A stretch of DNA of 64,000 bases from Terebella lapidaria. Lineage: Eukaryota > Annelida > Polychaeta > Terebellida > Terebellidae. Below the pieces are notes generated by a model, which did not search any database, was not told the DNA's origin, and saw only the letters and a program-made list of their open reading frames with translations. Location: assembly GCA_949152475.1 (NCBI GenBank), contig OX424564.1, positions 23,372,165-23,436,164 of the forward strand, in the 5' to 3' direction. Each line of letters opens with the position of its first letter. Position 1 is the first letter of the stretch. Below, in pieces: positions 10,901 through 19,800 of this stretch. The position numbers and the translations under genes were made by a program.

Positions 10901-11997
10901 TTCGGAGGCGGTATTTCTGGCCGGCTATGATGCGGGACATAAAGCGGTGGGTGCTGAGCTGTGACGAATGTGCGTCAAGAAGTATGCAGAACCTGAAACG
11001 ATCTCCGATGCAGAAATACCGGGTTGGAGCGCCCATGGAGAGGGTGGCAATGGACGTGATGGGTCCGTTGCCTAAATCCACCCGGGGGAACCGGTACATC
11101 TTAGTAATCGGTGATTACTTCACCAAGTGGGTAGAGGCTTACCCGATGCCGAATCAGGAAGCGGTGACGGTTGCGGACATATTCGTCAACCAGTTTGCAG
11201 CGCGGTACGGTATCCCGATGGAGATACACACCGACCAAGGCAGAAATTTCGAGTCCGACTTGCTGAGAAATGTTTGCAGAATCCTGGGGATTCACAAGAC
11301 ACGGACAACCGCTTTCCGACCTCAGTCGGACGGTTTCATCGAGCGATTCAACCGGACGCTGCAGCAGATCTTGAGCCTGTACGTAAGCGAGCGGCAGACC
11401 AACTGGGATCAGCTAGTTCCGTTGGCAATGGCAGCTTACCGGAGTACCCCGCAGGAGACAACCGGGCAGAGTCCCAACTTGCTGATGCTGGGCAGAGAAG
11501 TCAACACTCCGGTAGAGTTACTGATTGGCAGACCGCCGGGAGAATCAACGGCAGAAGTAACAGAGTATGGCAGTCAGCTCCGGGAGCGACTAGAGGCGGT
11601 ATACAAGGCGGTTCGAGCGAAATCTGGCAGAGAAATGGAACGGCAGAAGAAGCTGTACGACCGGAGGAAGGTCAACAATCAGTTCCAGCCAGGAGACCGA
11701 GTGTGGATGGCGGTCAAAACACGGAAGAAGGGCAAAGCTCCCAAGTTGCAGAGGAAGTGGAGCGGTCCAAAGCTAGTGCTGAGCAGATTTACCGACGTGA
11801 CCTACGAGATTGCAGAGAGTGAAACTCGACAGAAGGTGGTTCACTTCGATTTGCTGAAACCGTATAATGGCGTCAAGCATCCGAGATGGATGAAGCGAAG
11901 AATGGCGGATTCCTGGAGGCAGACGGAGCCGCCGAAGCAGAGTAGTGTTCCGGAGACGGAACCGACGGTCTCTGAGTCGGATACGGACTCGGAGTAA
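7912..11997 (+). CDS. pol: Pol polyprotein of Gypsy element 1 (protease, RT, RNase H, integrase)
   Basis: 1361 codons are counted from a GTG at 7912. No ATG is needed, because the frame is open upstream to gag and pol is probably made by -1 frameshift. Retropepsin DTG is at 29-31. The RT active site YLDD is at 461-464. RNase H 'LDTDAS' has acidic residues at 608 and 610. A 14-residue repeat (TEKAASRKPVAVAV type) fills about 782-873. The integrase H2C2 finger starts near H980. The integrase core has D1048, D1108 and E1144, an exact DDX35E. The C-terminal domain reads 'WSGPKLVLSRF...HFDLLKPY'; no chromodomain is visible. Every catalytic residue is present, so the element could be active. Confidence 0.96.
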   Translation: MVHGPGPRGEVGMCVTARVCGEPVTLIIDTGSTVTMLNLQTWERIRKPGMKLKRSPIRLSMVDGSNIRTHGRKELPLNIAGVAETVTFEIADCEDEGILGMDFIRSQVSGINFDRMTMQMGSQEVFLTMFEQTREPFPINAVADYQIPPETEQLIIGQAESVREAEGVLEMPQEPTEKRPWLIGRTLSRIKQGTVPVRVINVMAEPVIIKKGAQLATMTTLAAGCSVVPLAERSRKVQISTESEAGRNWSGYEKLRQLAEQTQDAVPSHFRERVTDLLFRNKPTFSNDAGELGQTNEVQHQINTGSHRPIKQPTRRIPPDKRELVSSLIQEMKDKNVIEESSSPWASPIVLVKKKDGTTRFCVDYRRLNAVTEKDAYPLPRIDDTIAACADAKWFSTLDLTSGYWQVGMDEDARKKSAFCVPGGLYQFKVMSFGLCNAPGTFERLMEKVLGGLSWKTCLIYLDDIIVYSETLEDHIRDLQEVFSKLREADLKVKPSKCKFFQPEVSFLGHIVGRDGIRTDPAKTEAVRKWRTPTNLTELRSFLGLCSYYRKFVPKFSEIAAPLNHLTEKGVPFRWQTEQEQAFAELKNRLVSAPILGYPREQGRYILDTDASDTGLGAVLSQKQGNQERVITYLSRSLTKEERRYCVTRKELLAVVFAVQKNKQYLLGRHFLLRTDHGSLTWLMNFKEPQGQVARWIELLSEFHFDIEHRPGRIHNNADALSRSPCSQCGKIDWKQAKIDAWNYGERIRQTRSEETPQLKPRKGGRRKRSRGSGGEAELTEEAVPRKAVAVTEKAASRKPVAVAVTEKAASRKPVAVAVTEKAASRKPVAVAVTEKAASRKPVAVAVTEKAVFRKPIAVAVTEKAVPGKADAVAEQIRLAENADQDTVLGQKYRPDDLRRMQQAEPWYSLVTSLIDGSGTAGSADFSSMSSEEKVLYGMRKTLLKVDGVVYRKWKTAEGTSRMQLITPKELRQEIFRLAHQSRTGGHLGCRRMAASIRRRYFWPAMMRDIKRWVLSCDECASRSMQNLKRSPMQKYRVGAPMERVAMDVMGPLPKSTRGNRYILVIGDYFTKWVEAYPMPNQEAVTVADIFVNQFAARYGIPMEIHTDQGRNFESDLLRNVCRILGIHKTRTTAFRPQSDGFIERFNRTLQQILSLYVSERQTNWDQLVPLAMAAYRSTPQETTGQSPNLLMLGREVNTPVELLIGRPPGESTAEVTEYGSQLRERLEAVYKAVRAKSGREMERQKKLYDRRKVNNQFQPGDRVWMAVKTRKKGKAPKLQRKWSGPKLVLSRFTDVTYEIAESETRQKVVHFDLLKPYNGVKHPRWMKRRMADSWRQTEPPKQSSVPETEPTVSESDTDSE
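10255..10530 (+). repeat. In-frame 42-bp tandem repeats in pol
   Basis: About five to six copies of a 42-bp unit encode TEKAASRKPVAVAV-like 14-mers between RNase H and the integrase zinc finger. The middle copies are almost identical, so expansion is recent. This position is normally a short tether in Gypsy pol. The DNA words (ccggaagccggttgcgg, ggttgcggttgcgg) resemble those in the LTR leader. Confidence 0.9.
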
Positions 11998-13049
11998 AGC
12001 CGCAGAGGACGCAGAAATATTAGAAGACGGAGTGAGCTGTAGAGCAGGAGAAGGAGATAGCTGAGACCCTGGTAAAACGTTGAGTTCCGGCAGAGAGCGA
12101 CCGCAAGAAGTCGAAGCAGTGAGCAAGTGCTGGTTCCGGAAACAGGGCGGAGAAAGGAAGCAGAGCGGAAAGCGGTGCAGAGACCGGATAGAGACATCCT
12201 TGAGGTTCTGACTGGTTTGAGCGCATAGTCAACCAGTCCAGGGTAGCGGCCAGGGGTCCAGAAGAACCTGGGTTAGCGGTCTAGTATCTCCAGAGAAGCA
12301 GCTACACGTCTTCCGTATTCAGAGAATTAAGACGGAAAAGTTTTCCGGCTGTAGACATCCAACCGGAGTTTCCACTTAGCAGAGACAGCAAACCGGCTGC
12401 AGATCGACAGAAGCGGTGAAACATCATTCCAGATAGGAAGGGCCCTCCTTCTGGACAAGAATGTATGCAGTTTCCAGTGTCGACAAGCAGTAATACCAGT
12501 GAGCAGATATGCAGTTGACGAAGCAGTACAGATGGCGGAAACGCCCAACTTGCAGTCTAGATGTTCGTCTGAGAGGCAGATTCAACTGGCTGAGACTCTT
12601 TTCAACCCTCCTGATGGCAGAGATACTTCAAAATTGCAGATACTTCGCTCGGAGAAGCAGTTGAAAGGGAGCCGGAAAAACCCGGAGAAGCCGGTTGAGC
12701 CGGAGACGGACACCTCTCGGTTAACGGTTGAGTTTTTGCATAATTGTGACGTCACTCCTGAGGCAGCCAATCAGCATGGAGCTTTTCAAATCACGTGAGC
12801 AGAAAGGGTATATAAGGGCCTTGAAATCGGGCTCTGACAGCAGTTGGAGAGCAGACCTCGAGCTGTGCACATCGCAGACAAAGTTTGGCGGAATCGAATC
12901 AAGTCCAGCATTTTCCGGTAGCAACAGATTTTGCAGTGAAAAACGACTAAGTGTTTCCCGGAAGACCACCAGTCCGGAGAAGCGGTGCAGAAGCGGTGCA
13001 GTAAAAGCAGTGCAGTAGATCGACAATTTCAGTTTCCCGGCCTTCCGGA
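11998..13049 (+). other. Non-coding spacer between pol and zinc-finger ORF 1
   Basis: About 1 kb with no long ATG-initiated frame that resembles a protein. It is rich in the element's words (ccggag, gcagag, cggaaa). Its last third holds the first internal promoter (12747-12816), followed by a leader of about 200 nt up to the ATG at 13050. Confidence 0.6.
12747..12816 (+). promoter_or_regulatory. Internal promoter P2 of element 1
   Basis: TGACGTCA (12747-12754), CCAAT (12767-12771), TCACGTGA (12791-12798) and TATATAAG (12809-12816), in that order within 70 bp. CCAAT to TCACGTGA is 19 bp, as in P3 (14004-14054). TCACGTGA to TATA is 10 bp. The ATG of zinc-finger ORF 1 lies 233 bp after the TATA box. 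Such a compact motif set between pol and an extra ORF supports a subgenomic transcript, although no expression data are available. Confidence 0.65.
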
Positions 13050-13814
13050 ATGGCCTACTCGGCGTTCCTTGATAGACAAGATCGCGGCCGGAGCAGAGAC
13101 TGGGCAACCCCGCAGCCACTGGATTATAGCCGGCTGTGTAAGCGGTGTGACCGGATGTTTGAGAGTGCGAGGGACCGGAGACGGCATGTGTGCCCAGCCC
13201 AAAGATTTCATTGCTGTTTGTGTGCCTTCTATGGCAACCGGGCGAACGACCTTAGGAGGCATCTCCGGGAGATGCACGGGTGGAAGTACCCTTCCGGGAA
13301 CCGTCCTCCTCAGGACGAGGCCACCCTCCACCATGTGGGAACCTTTGATTCGGCCTGGCGGGGAACAGCAACGCAGTCCCGGCATAGGCGCTTCCGGCGA
13401 TTCTGCACCCGGTCACCAAGGGAGAATACAGTTCCGGAAACTTATGCGGACCAGCTTCCGTTTGGCCCTGACTGGGATGCCGGAGCAGCCGCCCCCATCG
13501 GACAACCGGAGCAGTTAGATCTCCCGGAATGGGTTCCGGATCCACAGGGCTGTCTCCGGGCCGCCGACGACGCTCCTCCGGAAAGCTGGGATCAGGAGAT
13601 GGAGCTAATTGCAGAGGCGGTCAGAGCAGTTATGCCGGATCAAGCAGACGATTGGGAGAAACCCGAAGAGGAAGATCAGCCGGTGGAAGACTGGGAGGCA
13701 GAGATCCGGGTGTGGGAATATAGACCACCTTCTCCCACTTCGGAGCCGGAGACGGATGAGTCGGAGTATGAGACGGCAGATGAGGACTCCTGGACGGAAG
13801 CGAAGGCAGTGTGA
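13050..13814 (+). CDS. Accessory C2H2 zinc-finger protein 1 of element 1 (putative transactivator)
   Basis: 254 residues from an ATG in a good initiation context (ggaATGg). Two fingers lie at about residues 31-75: CKRCDRMFESARDRRRH followed by C (C2HC-like), then CCLCAFYGNRANDLRRH followed by REMH. The remainder is acidic and proline-rich, ending in a stretch loaded with E and D (for example 'EPETDESEYETADEDSW'), which looks like an acidic activation region. It lies between pol and the 3' LTR with its own promoter and is not a known Gypsy protein class to me. A DNA-binding activator of the element's promoters is the natural hypothesis; RNA binding is possible. Confidence 0.8.
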   Translation: MAYSAFLDRQDRGRSRDWATPQPLDYSRLCKRCDRMFESARDRRRHVCPAQRFHCCLCAFYGNRANDLRRHLREMHGWKYPSGNRPPQDEATLHHVGTFDSAWRGTATQSRHRRFRRFCTRSPRENTVPETYADQLPFGPDWDAGAAAPIGQPEQLDLPEWVPDPQGCLRAADDAPPESWDQEMELIAEAVRAVMPDQADDWEKPEEEDQPVEDWEAEIRVWEYRPPSPTSEPETDESEYETADEDSWTEAKAV

Positions 13815-13912
13815 AAGTAGACGGAGGCGGTTGGCAGTATAGCGGTTGACGGAGGCGGTTGGCAGTTTGGCGGAGACGGAAGAAGCGGTGGCAGTTAGCA
13901 GCAACAACACGG

Positions 13913-13953
<41 letters not shown>
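13913..13953 (+). other. Internal 41-nt poly(A) tract
   Basis: An uninterrupted run of 41 A lies about 100 bp after the stop of zinc-finger ORF 1 and 50 bp before the CCAAT box of the next promoter. It resembles the tail of a processed mRNA frozen into the element. An alternative is simple slippage expansion of an A-rich spot. No AATAAA signal is visible just upstream. Confidence 0.85.
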
Positions 13954-13956
<3 letters not shown>

Positions 13957-14003
13957 TATTTATCCAAGAAGACCACCAGGAGGAGTTGCAGTTTGCTGAG
14001 CAG

Positions 14004-14054
14004 CCAATCATCAAGCAGATAAGCCAGTCACGTGACTTCCAGAGACTATAAAAG
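14004..14054 (+). promoter_or_regulatory. Internal promoter P3 of element 1
   Basis: CCAAT (14004-14008), TCACGTGA (14028-14035) and TATAAAAG (14047-14054). The CCAAT to E-box spacing (19 bp) equals that in P2 and the E-box to TATA spacing is 11 bp against 10 bp. The ATG of zinc-finger ORF 2 is 77 bp after the TATA box. P2 and P3 look like two copies of one promoter cassette. Confidence 0.65.
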
Positions 14055-14131
14055 GGGCAGTTAGCTGTTACCGGATGCAGAAGGCAGTTTGCTGTAGCTG
14101 AGTCAACATCGATACAAAGCAGAGAATCAGA

Positions 14132-15991
14132 ATGCCGAAAGTAAAGACAACACCCCGCAAGCCCCGCCCTCACCGGTGTGGAGACTGCAACCTAGAGTTC
14201 AAGAGCAAGCACACGTTGCTCCGGCATGTCACGGAGCAGCACACAAGTGAAGTCACCGTCTTCGCCTGTCCGCAGTGTGACCATTGGAGCAGACGGAAAG
14301 AGGGAACACAGAAGCATCTGCAGTCCCGGCACGCAATGGACGCAAACCCGATTCGACTGAGGGTGGGCAGAGAGCAGTTTGAGGAGAAAAGCCTCCGGTC
14401 CAAGATGACCCCACGGAAAAGCAAGAAGCCGGTAACACGGCTTGACCAGTTGTCGGATACGGAGTCGGAATCGGGAGGTTCGGTTTCGTCCCGGACCCGG
14501 TACCGTTCCGGTACCCAGTCGGTGGCCACACTAGCAGCCGACGTTTCGTCCACGGAGGCGGAGAGCAGTTCGGAAGAGGAAGCGGAGCTGAAAATCATGG
14601 CAAGTGAAGACGAGTTGCAGGAACCAGGAGAACCGAAGCCGGTTAAGCCGCCTGTGACCCGGAGTTCTTCCCGGAACACCTCCCGGAAAAACAGCCCTGA
14701 CCCATCTCGAGGTACCGGAGCAGATCGAGACCGCGGAAAGAAGCGGAGTCGCAGCCGTTCGCCGGATAAATCCGGACGCCATCAACGCCGAGAATATAGG
14801 AAGGAGAGCCCGGAGCGAGCCAAGGACCGAGGCGGAGAACGTGGTCGAGAGGAGAAACGACACACCCCACCCAAGTCTTCCGGAGGCAGCGTCAAGGGAA
14901 AAGGCAAGGGGGTGTATGACTACAAGTTCCGGCTGTTGGAGGAAGGTTCCAGCGGAGCAACGGCAGAAGTGGGAGTGGCGGACATTGCGGAAATGCAGAG
15001 CCGAGACGATGAGGAAGACCTTTTCCGGAGTCCACCTCCGAGAACAACTAGCAGTGGCAGAGCAGTGAGCAGTGTGATTGTCCGGCCCGGAGGCGGAGCA
15101 GAAATCAGATCCAGCGGCCGAGCCGATAGCAGAGCAGATAGCCGAGCCGATAGCAGAGCAGATAGAGCAGATAGCAGAGCAGATAGCCGAGCGGACAGCA
15201 GACCCATTGGCAGATCAGGAGGCAGACCGGAGACCAAAACGGAAGGCGGAACCCGGAGCAGAGCTGGCAGTGAGACGGAGACCCGAGGATCCACGGAGCG
15301 AACTTTGCCGGCAACCATTCAAGCAGTAGCCGGAAGCAGAACCAGTTCAGCGGCTAGGGATGACGGAATGGAGTCTTCCGCGTCTGAACGAAGCCATGCG
15401 GACGTGCAGAGAGCCCGGAGGAGTATCCTGGTAGACCAAGCCAGAGCTACACCCGGAATCCTGTCTCCGGTGGAGACCCGGCCTCGACAGTCTTCCAGTG
15501 AGCGGTCCGGAAGGAGCCAAGTCCGAGCACCAACCCAGAGTCCACCCTACACATTCTACCCGTTTGGCGGTCCTTCAACTCAACCGTGTCCGTCACATTG
15601 TTTCCCGGTGAATATTGGGGGACGGAGCGCTTCCGTCTTTGCGCCCGCAGTCCCGGAGCACGCCAGATACTATGCAGTACGTTGGGGACCGGAGCAGTGG
15701 GGGCCAGCCGAGATGAGAGACTCCGGCGTCTACGTGGAGATCATGGAGCAGAGAGAGTCACCGTTTGGTCTCGTCCCGACCCGTCAGATCGTCCGGATTC
15801 CAGATTGGTCCATCCGAGACGAACGCCTCAGGAATGGGTTCTACGTCCCGCCCCAGTGGAGCCTCCATGATCCGGATCTTCTCCCGGTTGATGCCAGAGG
15901 GACAAGCTTCGGACGACCGTTGGTACCACAGACCTTTCCACCGCGTCCGCCGTCGGGGAGCAGTTCGCGCCGTGATACTGGTGGGCAGTAG
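14132..15991 (+). CDS. Accessory C2H2 zinc-finger/SR-rich protein 2 of element 1
   Basis: 619 residues from ATG 14132. The N-terminus has two C2H2 fingers: CGDCNLEFKSKHTLLRH then TEQH, and CPQCDHWSRRKEGTQKH then QSRH (about residues 12-62). Next come acidic/serine stretches, an SR-like basic region (about 205-245, 'KKRSRSRSPDKSGRHQRR'), which could be a nuclear signal or splicing-factor-like domain, and SRAD repeats near 335-360. The C-terminal 140 residues are proline/tryptophan-rich and resemble nothing I know. ORFs 1 and 2 share the two-finger N-terminal plan and promoter layout, so they may be duplicates with diverged tails. Role unknown; nuclear regulation of element transcription or RNA processing is inferred. 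Confidence 0.8.
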   Translation: MPKVKTTPRKPRPHRCGDCNLEFKSKHTLLRHVTEQHTSEVTVFACPQCDHWSRRKEGTQKHLQSRHAMDANPIRLRVGREQFEEKSLRSKMTPRKSKKPVTRLDQLSDTESESGGSVSSRTRYRSGTQSVATLAADVSSTEAESSSEEEAELKIMASEDELQEPGEPKPVKPPVTRSSSRNTSRKNSPDPSRGTGADRDRGKKRSRSRSPDKSGRHQRREYRKESPERAKDRGGERGREEKRHTPPKSSGGSVKGKGKGVYDYKFRLLEEGSSGATAEVGVADIAEMQSRDDEEDLFRSPPPRTTSSGRAVSSVIVRPGGGAEIRSSGRADSRADSRADSRADRADSRADSRADSRPIGRSGGRPETKTEGGTRSRAGSETETRGSTERTLPATIQAVAGSRTSSAARDDGMESSASERSHADVQRARRSILVDQARATPGILSPVETRPRQSSSERSGRSQVRAPTQSPPYTFYPFGGPSTQPCPSHCFPVNIGGRSASVFAPAVPEHARYYAVRWGPEQWGPAEMRDSGVYVEIMEQRESPFGLVPTRQIVRIPDWSIRDERLRNGFYVPPQWSLHDPDLLPVDARGTSFGRPLVPQTFPPRPPSGSSSRRDTGGQ

Positions 15992-16243
15992 TCGTCGCAA
16001 GTCGTCGCAAGTCAAGTCGGCGCAAGGAGAAGAAAGAAGAACCGTTTCCCGGATTCTAGTATAATTAAGAGTTAAAAAGTGGGAAACGGAACAAGCAAGA
16101 TATCCGGGTACAGTGACGGTAAACTAGTTAAGAGATACCAGTACCCGGATCACGGAGACAAGTTGTGTTTGATTTTACGGACAGTTTAACGGTTGACAAT
16201 TTGTATATATGTGATATTGTTCTGTTCGGGACGAACAGAGTCT

Positions 16244-16256
16244 AAGGAAGGGGGAG
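16244..16256 (+). other. Polypurine tract of element 1
   Basis: AAGGAAGGGGGAG abuts the 3' LTR start (TGTAACGG at 16257), the expected place for the plus-strand primer. Confidence 0.85.
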
Positions 16257-17638
16257 TGTAACGGTTTTGGGGCGTACCCAAAGGTTTCCCCTAGGTAATT
16301 CTGTTAGTGTTTTGTGATATTATGGTTAAATAACCGTTTATTAGGGTGTATATGTGTTTAAAGGTTCATACGGTTCCGTATTGTTAATGTTTTAAAGGTT
16401 TTCCGTCTCGGAACTTAGTAATTTATGATGTTGGTAAAGCCGGAGACGGATCCGGAGACGGAGACGGAACCGGAGACGGAGCCGGAACAATGGAGTACAA
16501 AAACGTAATGACGTTATTTCCGGAAGGTCATGTGATCAGCCTCGTTTTCGGTTTAAAAGGTGACGTGTCAGCCACTGATTGGTTCTAGAGTGTTTTTAGA
16601 AATCCGGAAAATATCAGTGTTTTGGCGGACTATGACGTCACAATAGGTTGGTCACGTGACGTGGGTCTCAGGTCTATAAAAGCCCCCGCTTCACAGCGGA
16701 CGGCGGAGTTGGTGTCCTGACGTCGACCTGTGCAGACCCCTTCTCCCATAGCAGAGTACTCCCTTGTTCCGGATAGAGTCATCCAGATGATAGCAGTTAA
16801 GTCTTCCGACTGTGAACTTGGAAAATAAACATGAAAACTTCAACCGAGTTGTTTTTCCGTGTTCGTTAGGGAACTGGAATTTATAATAAAGTTAGTTCAC
16901 CGGAAAAGAAAGTAATACGGAGTAAAGGGAGATAAGACTACAGTCGGTTAAGACCAAGTTGTAAAGACGTCTTAGGGTGATCCAAGAACCCAGATCACCG
17001 AGGAAGGAGACGGAGACGGAGGTGGAATTCGACGGAGCAACTACGGAGGCGGTATCGGACGGAGCAGTTGCAGAGACGGGAACGACGAAGCAGTTGCAGA
17101 GGCGGTACCGGACGACTGAGTTGCAGAGGCAGTACCTGACGGAGCGGTTGCGGTAACCGGAAGTGGGAACACTTCCGAGATACTCCATTTCAGGTGCAGT
17201 CGCAGGTTGCGGTGAGGCGGAGCCAACCGGAGCAGATTGCAGTGCGGCGGAACCTGGCAGAGCGGTTGCAGTATTCGGAAACGGCAACGTTCCCGGATTC
17301 TTTATTCCAGGCGCAGTCGCAGTTTGCAGTAAGACGGAAAACGACGGAGCTGTTGCAGTAAAGCGGTTTCCCGACGGAGCAGTTGCAGTACCCGGAGACG
17401 GAAACGCCTCCGGATCCTTGCTTTACAGGTGCAGTTGCAGATTAGCAGTCGGACAACGGTTAAGAGGTCCATTCCAGACCACGCTACCAACCTTAGAGAC
17501 TTCTAGCCGGAGTTCAACCGTACAGCAGTAGCAGTTTCCCGGAGTTTTACCGTTTCAGCTCCGGTTAAACAACAACTCACCCACCTCCCTAGAAAACCGG
17601 TTCATCAAGACGTCACAGAAGGGTGCAAACCCGTTACA
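16257..17638 (+). repeat. Element 1, 3' LTR
   Basis: 1382 bp. I found no difference from the 5' LTR on reading, and all reading frames in it are exact repeats of those in the 5' LTR. It carries the promoter motifs at TGACGTCA 16633-16640, TCACGTGA 16652-16659 and TATAAAAG 16675-16682. Confidence 0.95.
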
Positions 17639-18034
17639 ATATAGCTTGCTACCGCTTTACATCCACGTTTTTCACGTTTGGTGCAGACAGTGGGGCTACA
17701 ATAAGTACTTTGCATTCAAAGTTTTTTTTTGATATCTGATATCTTAGTGCATGTCGGTAACGGCATACCGAAGACCGACAAAGGCGTTACAGGCTCCCAC
17801 TTCAGTCGTGACAATGGTTTGATTTTCAAACGAGTCTTCCCTGGGAACAGAAATATCACGCCAAGAGTCTACTTTCAATAGAAATCTTTCAAAGCCAATA
17901 ACCTGGTCGCGGACCCATTCTCCCAATAAGCTTCACAACGAGCCCGACGGACCGATATATTACAATGAAGAGAAGAGCTAACAGTCTTGTCCTGGGTGAG
18001 TGATATTCTGAACAAAAAACTGTACTGATGGTAT

Positions 18035-19290
18035 TGTAGTTTCTTTTAGCCGCCTCCTTAATGAGTAAAATCTACCCACGAGGGACACTCACACAAATAA
18101 AATACAACAACAAATTGCTTTCTTCTTTTTTTCTTCCTCGTTGTCTCAAGGGTGTAATAAATACACGTTGTAGCATCCAGAGATTTCATAAGTTAACCAA
18201 AGATATGGAGAATTTGCACGGACTCCATTCGCCACGTTGATTGGTTTCATGAGCATAGAATTTATTGCAGCAAAGTTGTGACATTCTGCTTATATGAGTC
18301 CGGTACAAGTAAGTGTAAGGGAATGCAATGGAACACACGTGTTTCGTCTTAGCAGTCCAATGTGGGGCAGCCTCGATTGAAAATGAATCAGGAGTCATTA
18401 TCTGGTGTGAGGACCCTCTCATTACGTTCACCCCATTCAAAATAAAAGTAATAATTCCAATACCCCAGATTAAGTCTTTCAGATTGGTAATTCCCTATGA
18501 TTTGAATGACAGTAATATAATGAACCATTTTTTATATGCTCTCTCGTTGATTGTGATCAGTTGTACATCAATCTGAGTGTCACAGACTGAATCGTCGTCA
18601 ATGCGAAATGTGACACTCGCCACGTTATCAAAATTAATGGCATACAGAGCAGGCCATTATGTTGTACGGAGAATGAAAATGGGCTATGCAAAGCTGCAAG
18701 AGGGGGTTCAAATGACCTCATTTATAGTGAGGTTCCACAACATGTGATGAATATTACTAAAATCATTGTGGCACATATCAGCCATAATTGAAGAAGTCTC
18801 GGACATTACAAGCTTAATTTCCAAAATGCCATGCGATGTTACCGTTTCACAATATAGCGTGATTTGGTGTAATCGGGCATGACATTTACTTCCTATGGCA
18901 TTATGTTACCATTTCTCGCTTCACTCAACACACTGATTCGCTGTCCAGTATATTCCTGCAGAAAATGGAATTTTTACAATGCATTGTGGTTATGTAGTCT
19001 TCCTTACACACTGGATTTAAGGGTATTGTGAATGTTAAAGGATACACCGGGAAGGGTTGGTACGTTTACACCATAAAAGGAATACGACATTCAATCAAAT
19101 GTGGAACATTAGTTCATTGTTATGAATATCAGTTTCTTGTATGCTTATGGCGAATTCGTTCCTGGAAAGATTGTACACGCTGGTTGTCACTGCTTTTTAT
19201 TTCACGGGATTGTTTTTTTTATTTCATGTATAAGTGATATACGGTATACTCTCCTTCGAGTCATTTTGCCAAGACAATGAGTATTATGTC
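18035..19290. repeat. Paralogous segment A, copy 2 (uninterrupted)
   Basis: The continuous counterpart of 30-1370 plus 3080-3290. Matching landmarks include 'ttcctgcag' followed by the 'cattgtggtt' and 'gtagtcttccttacacac' stretches near 18955-19010. No gene is supported. The preceding 17639-18034 is unremarkable non-coding sequence. Confidence 0.65.
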
Positions 19291-19437
19291 TTCGGTGCAT
19301 TTTGGTGCGAGTATTTTTGTAATAACGCTCATATGGTTGTATCTCATTATAAACAAAGAATGTGAACTTAACAGCAGATTTCATATTGTGCTGATGGCAA
19401 ACCTGAATACGGCAATTTCTATTCCATGGAGACAATT

Positions 19438-19800
19438 TTCGCAGGATATGTGATATTTCTGGATGATGCAACATTTCAATCAACCACGCTTCAAGAAAGT
19501 CAGACTCGTGGCCGATCTTATTACGGAGTACGGGAGGATATCTCATCTGACACTTGCCGTGTTTTCTGCTATTAGCATGTCAGATCTTGTGAGAAATATA
19601 GCGGTGAGTAGTTCCTGCAATATCAATCATCATGCTGGAAAATATCACTGCAATTCTGAATTATATTGAACCTAAACTGTGTCACTAAACAAGCTTCCAC
19701 TATTGAATTCTCTTATCTGGAGCGTATACAGCTGTAGCAAACTACTCTTCAAACACTGTTCCATATGGAAATTCGTGAATGTTGCTGTACAAAATAAAGA
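19438..19800. repeat. Dispersed repeat B, copy 1
   Basis: Begins near 'gatatgtgatatttctggat' and ends near 'tacaaaataaa'. Diverged copies lie at 20640-21000 and 34088-34445 in the same orientation. All three contain 'tcaatcatcatg' and a 'gtgtcactaaacaagc'-like stretch. It is non-coding, about 360 bp, with no terminal structure I can define. Confidence 0.65.

Larger units (their letters stand above)
5147..17638 (+). mobile_element. Complete Ty3/Gypsy LTR retrotransposon with two extra zinc-finger genes (element 1)
   Basis: Order: 5' LTR (5147-6528), tRNA-Leu primer site, gag, pol (PR-RT-RNase H-INT), about 1 kb spacer, internal promoter, zinc-finger ORF 1, a 41-nt poly(A) tract, second internal promoter, zinc-finger ORF 2, polypurine tract, 3' LTR (16257-17638). 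Total 12,492 bp, long for Gypsy (usually about 5-8 kb). All ORFs are open and the LTRs look identical, implying a recent insertion. No envelope-like ORF with membrane segments was seen. No exact target duplication is visible: ATAG abuts the 5' LTR (5143-5146), while the 3' LTR is followed by ATATAG, so ATAG is offset by two bases. Base use is distinctive, full of CCGGA, GCAGTTGCAG and GGAGACGGA words. Confidence 0.95.

Noticed and set aside
17639-17644. Exact 4-6-bp target duplication for element 1
   Set aside because: The left flank ends in ATAG and the right begins ATATAG; no equal-length direct repeat abuts both LTR ends, so none is claimed.
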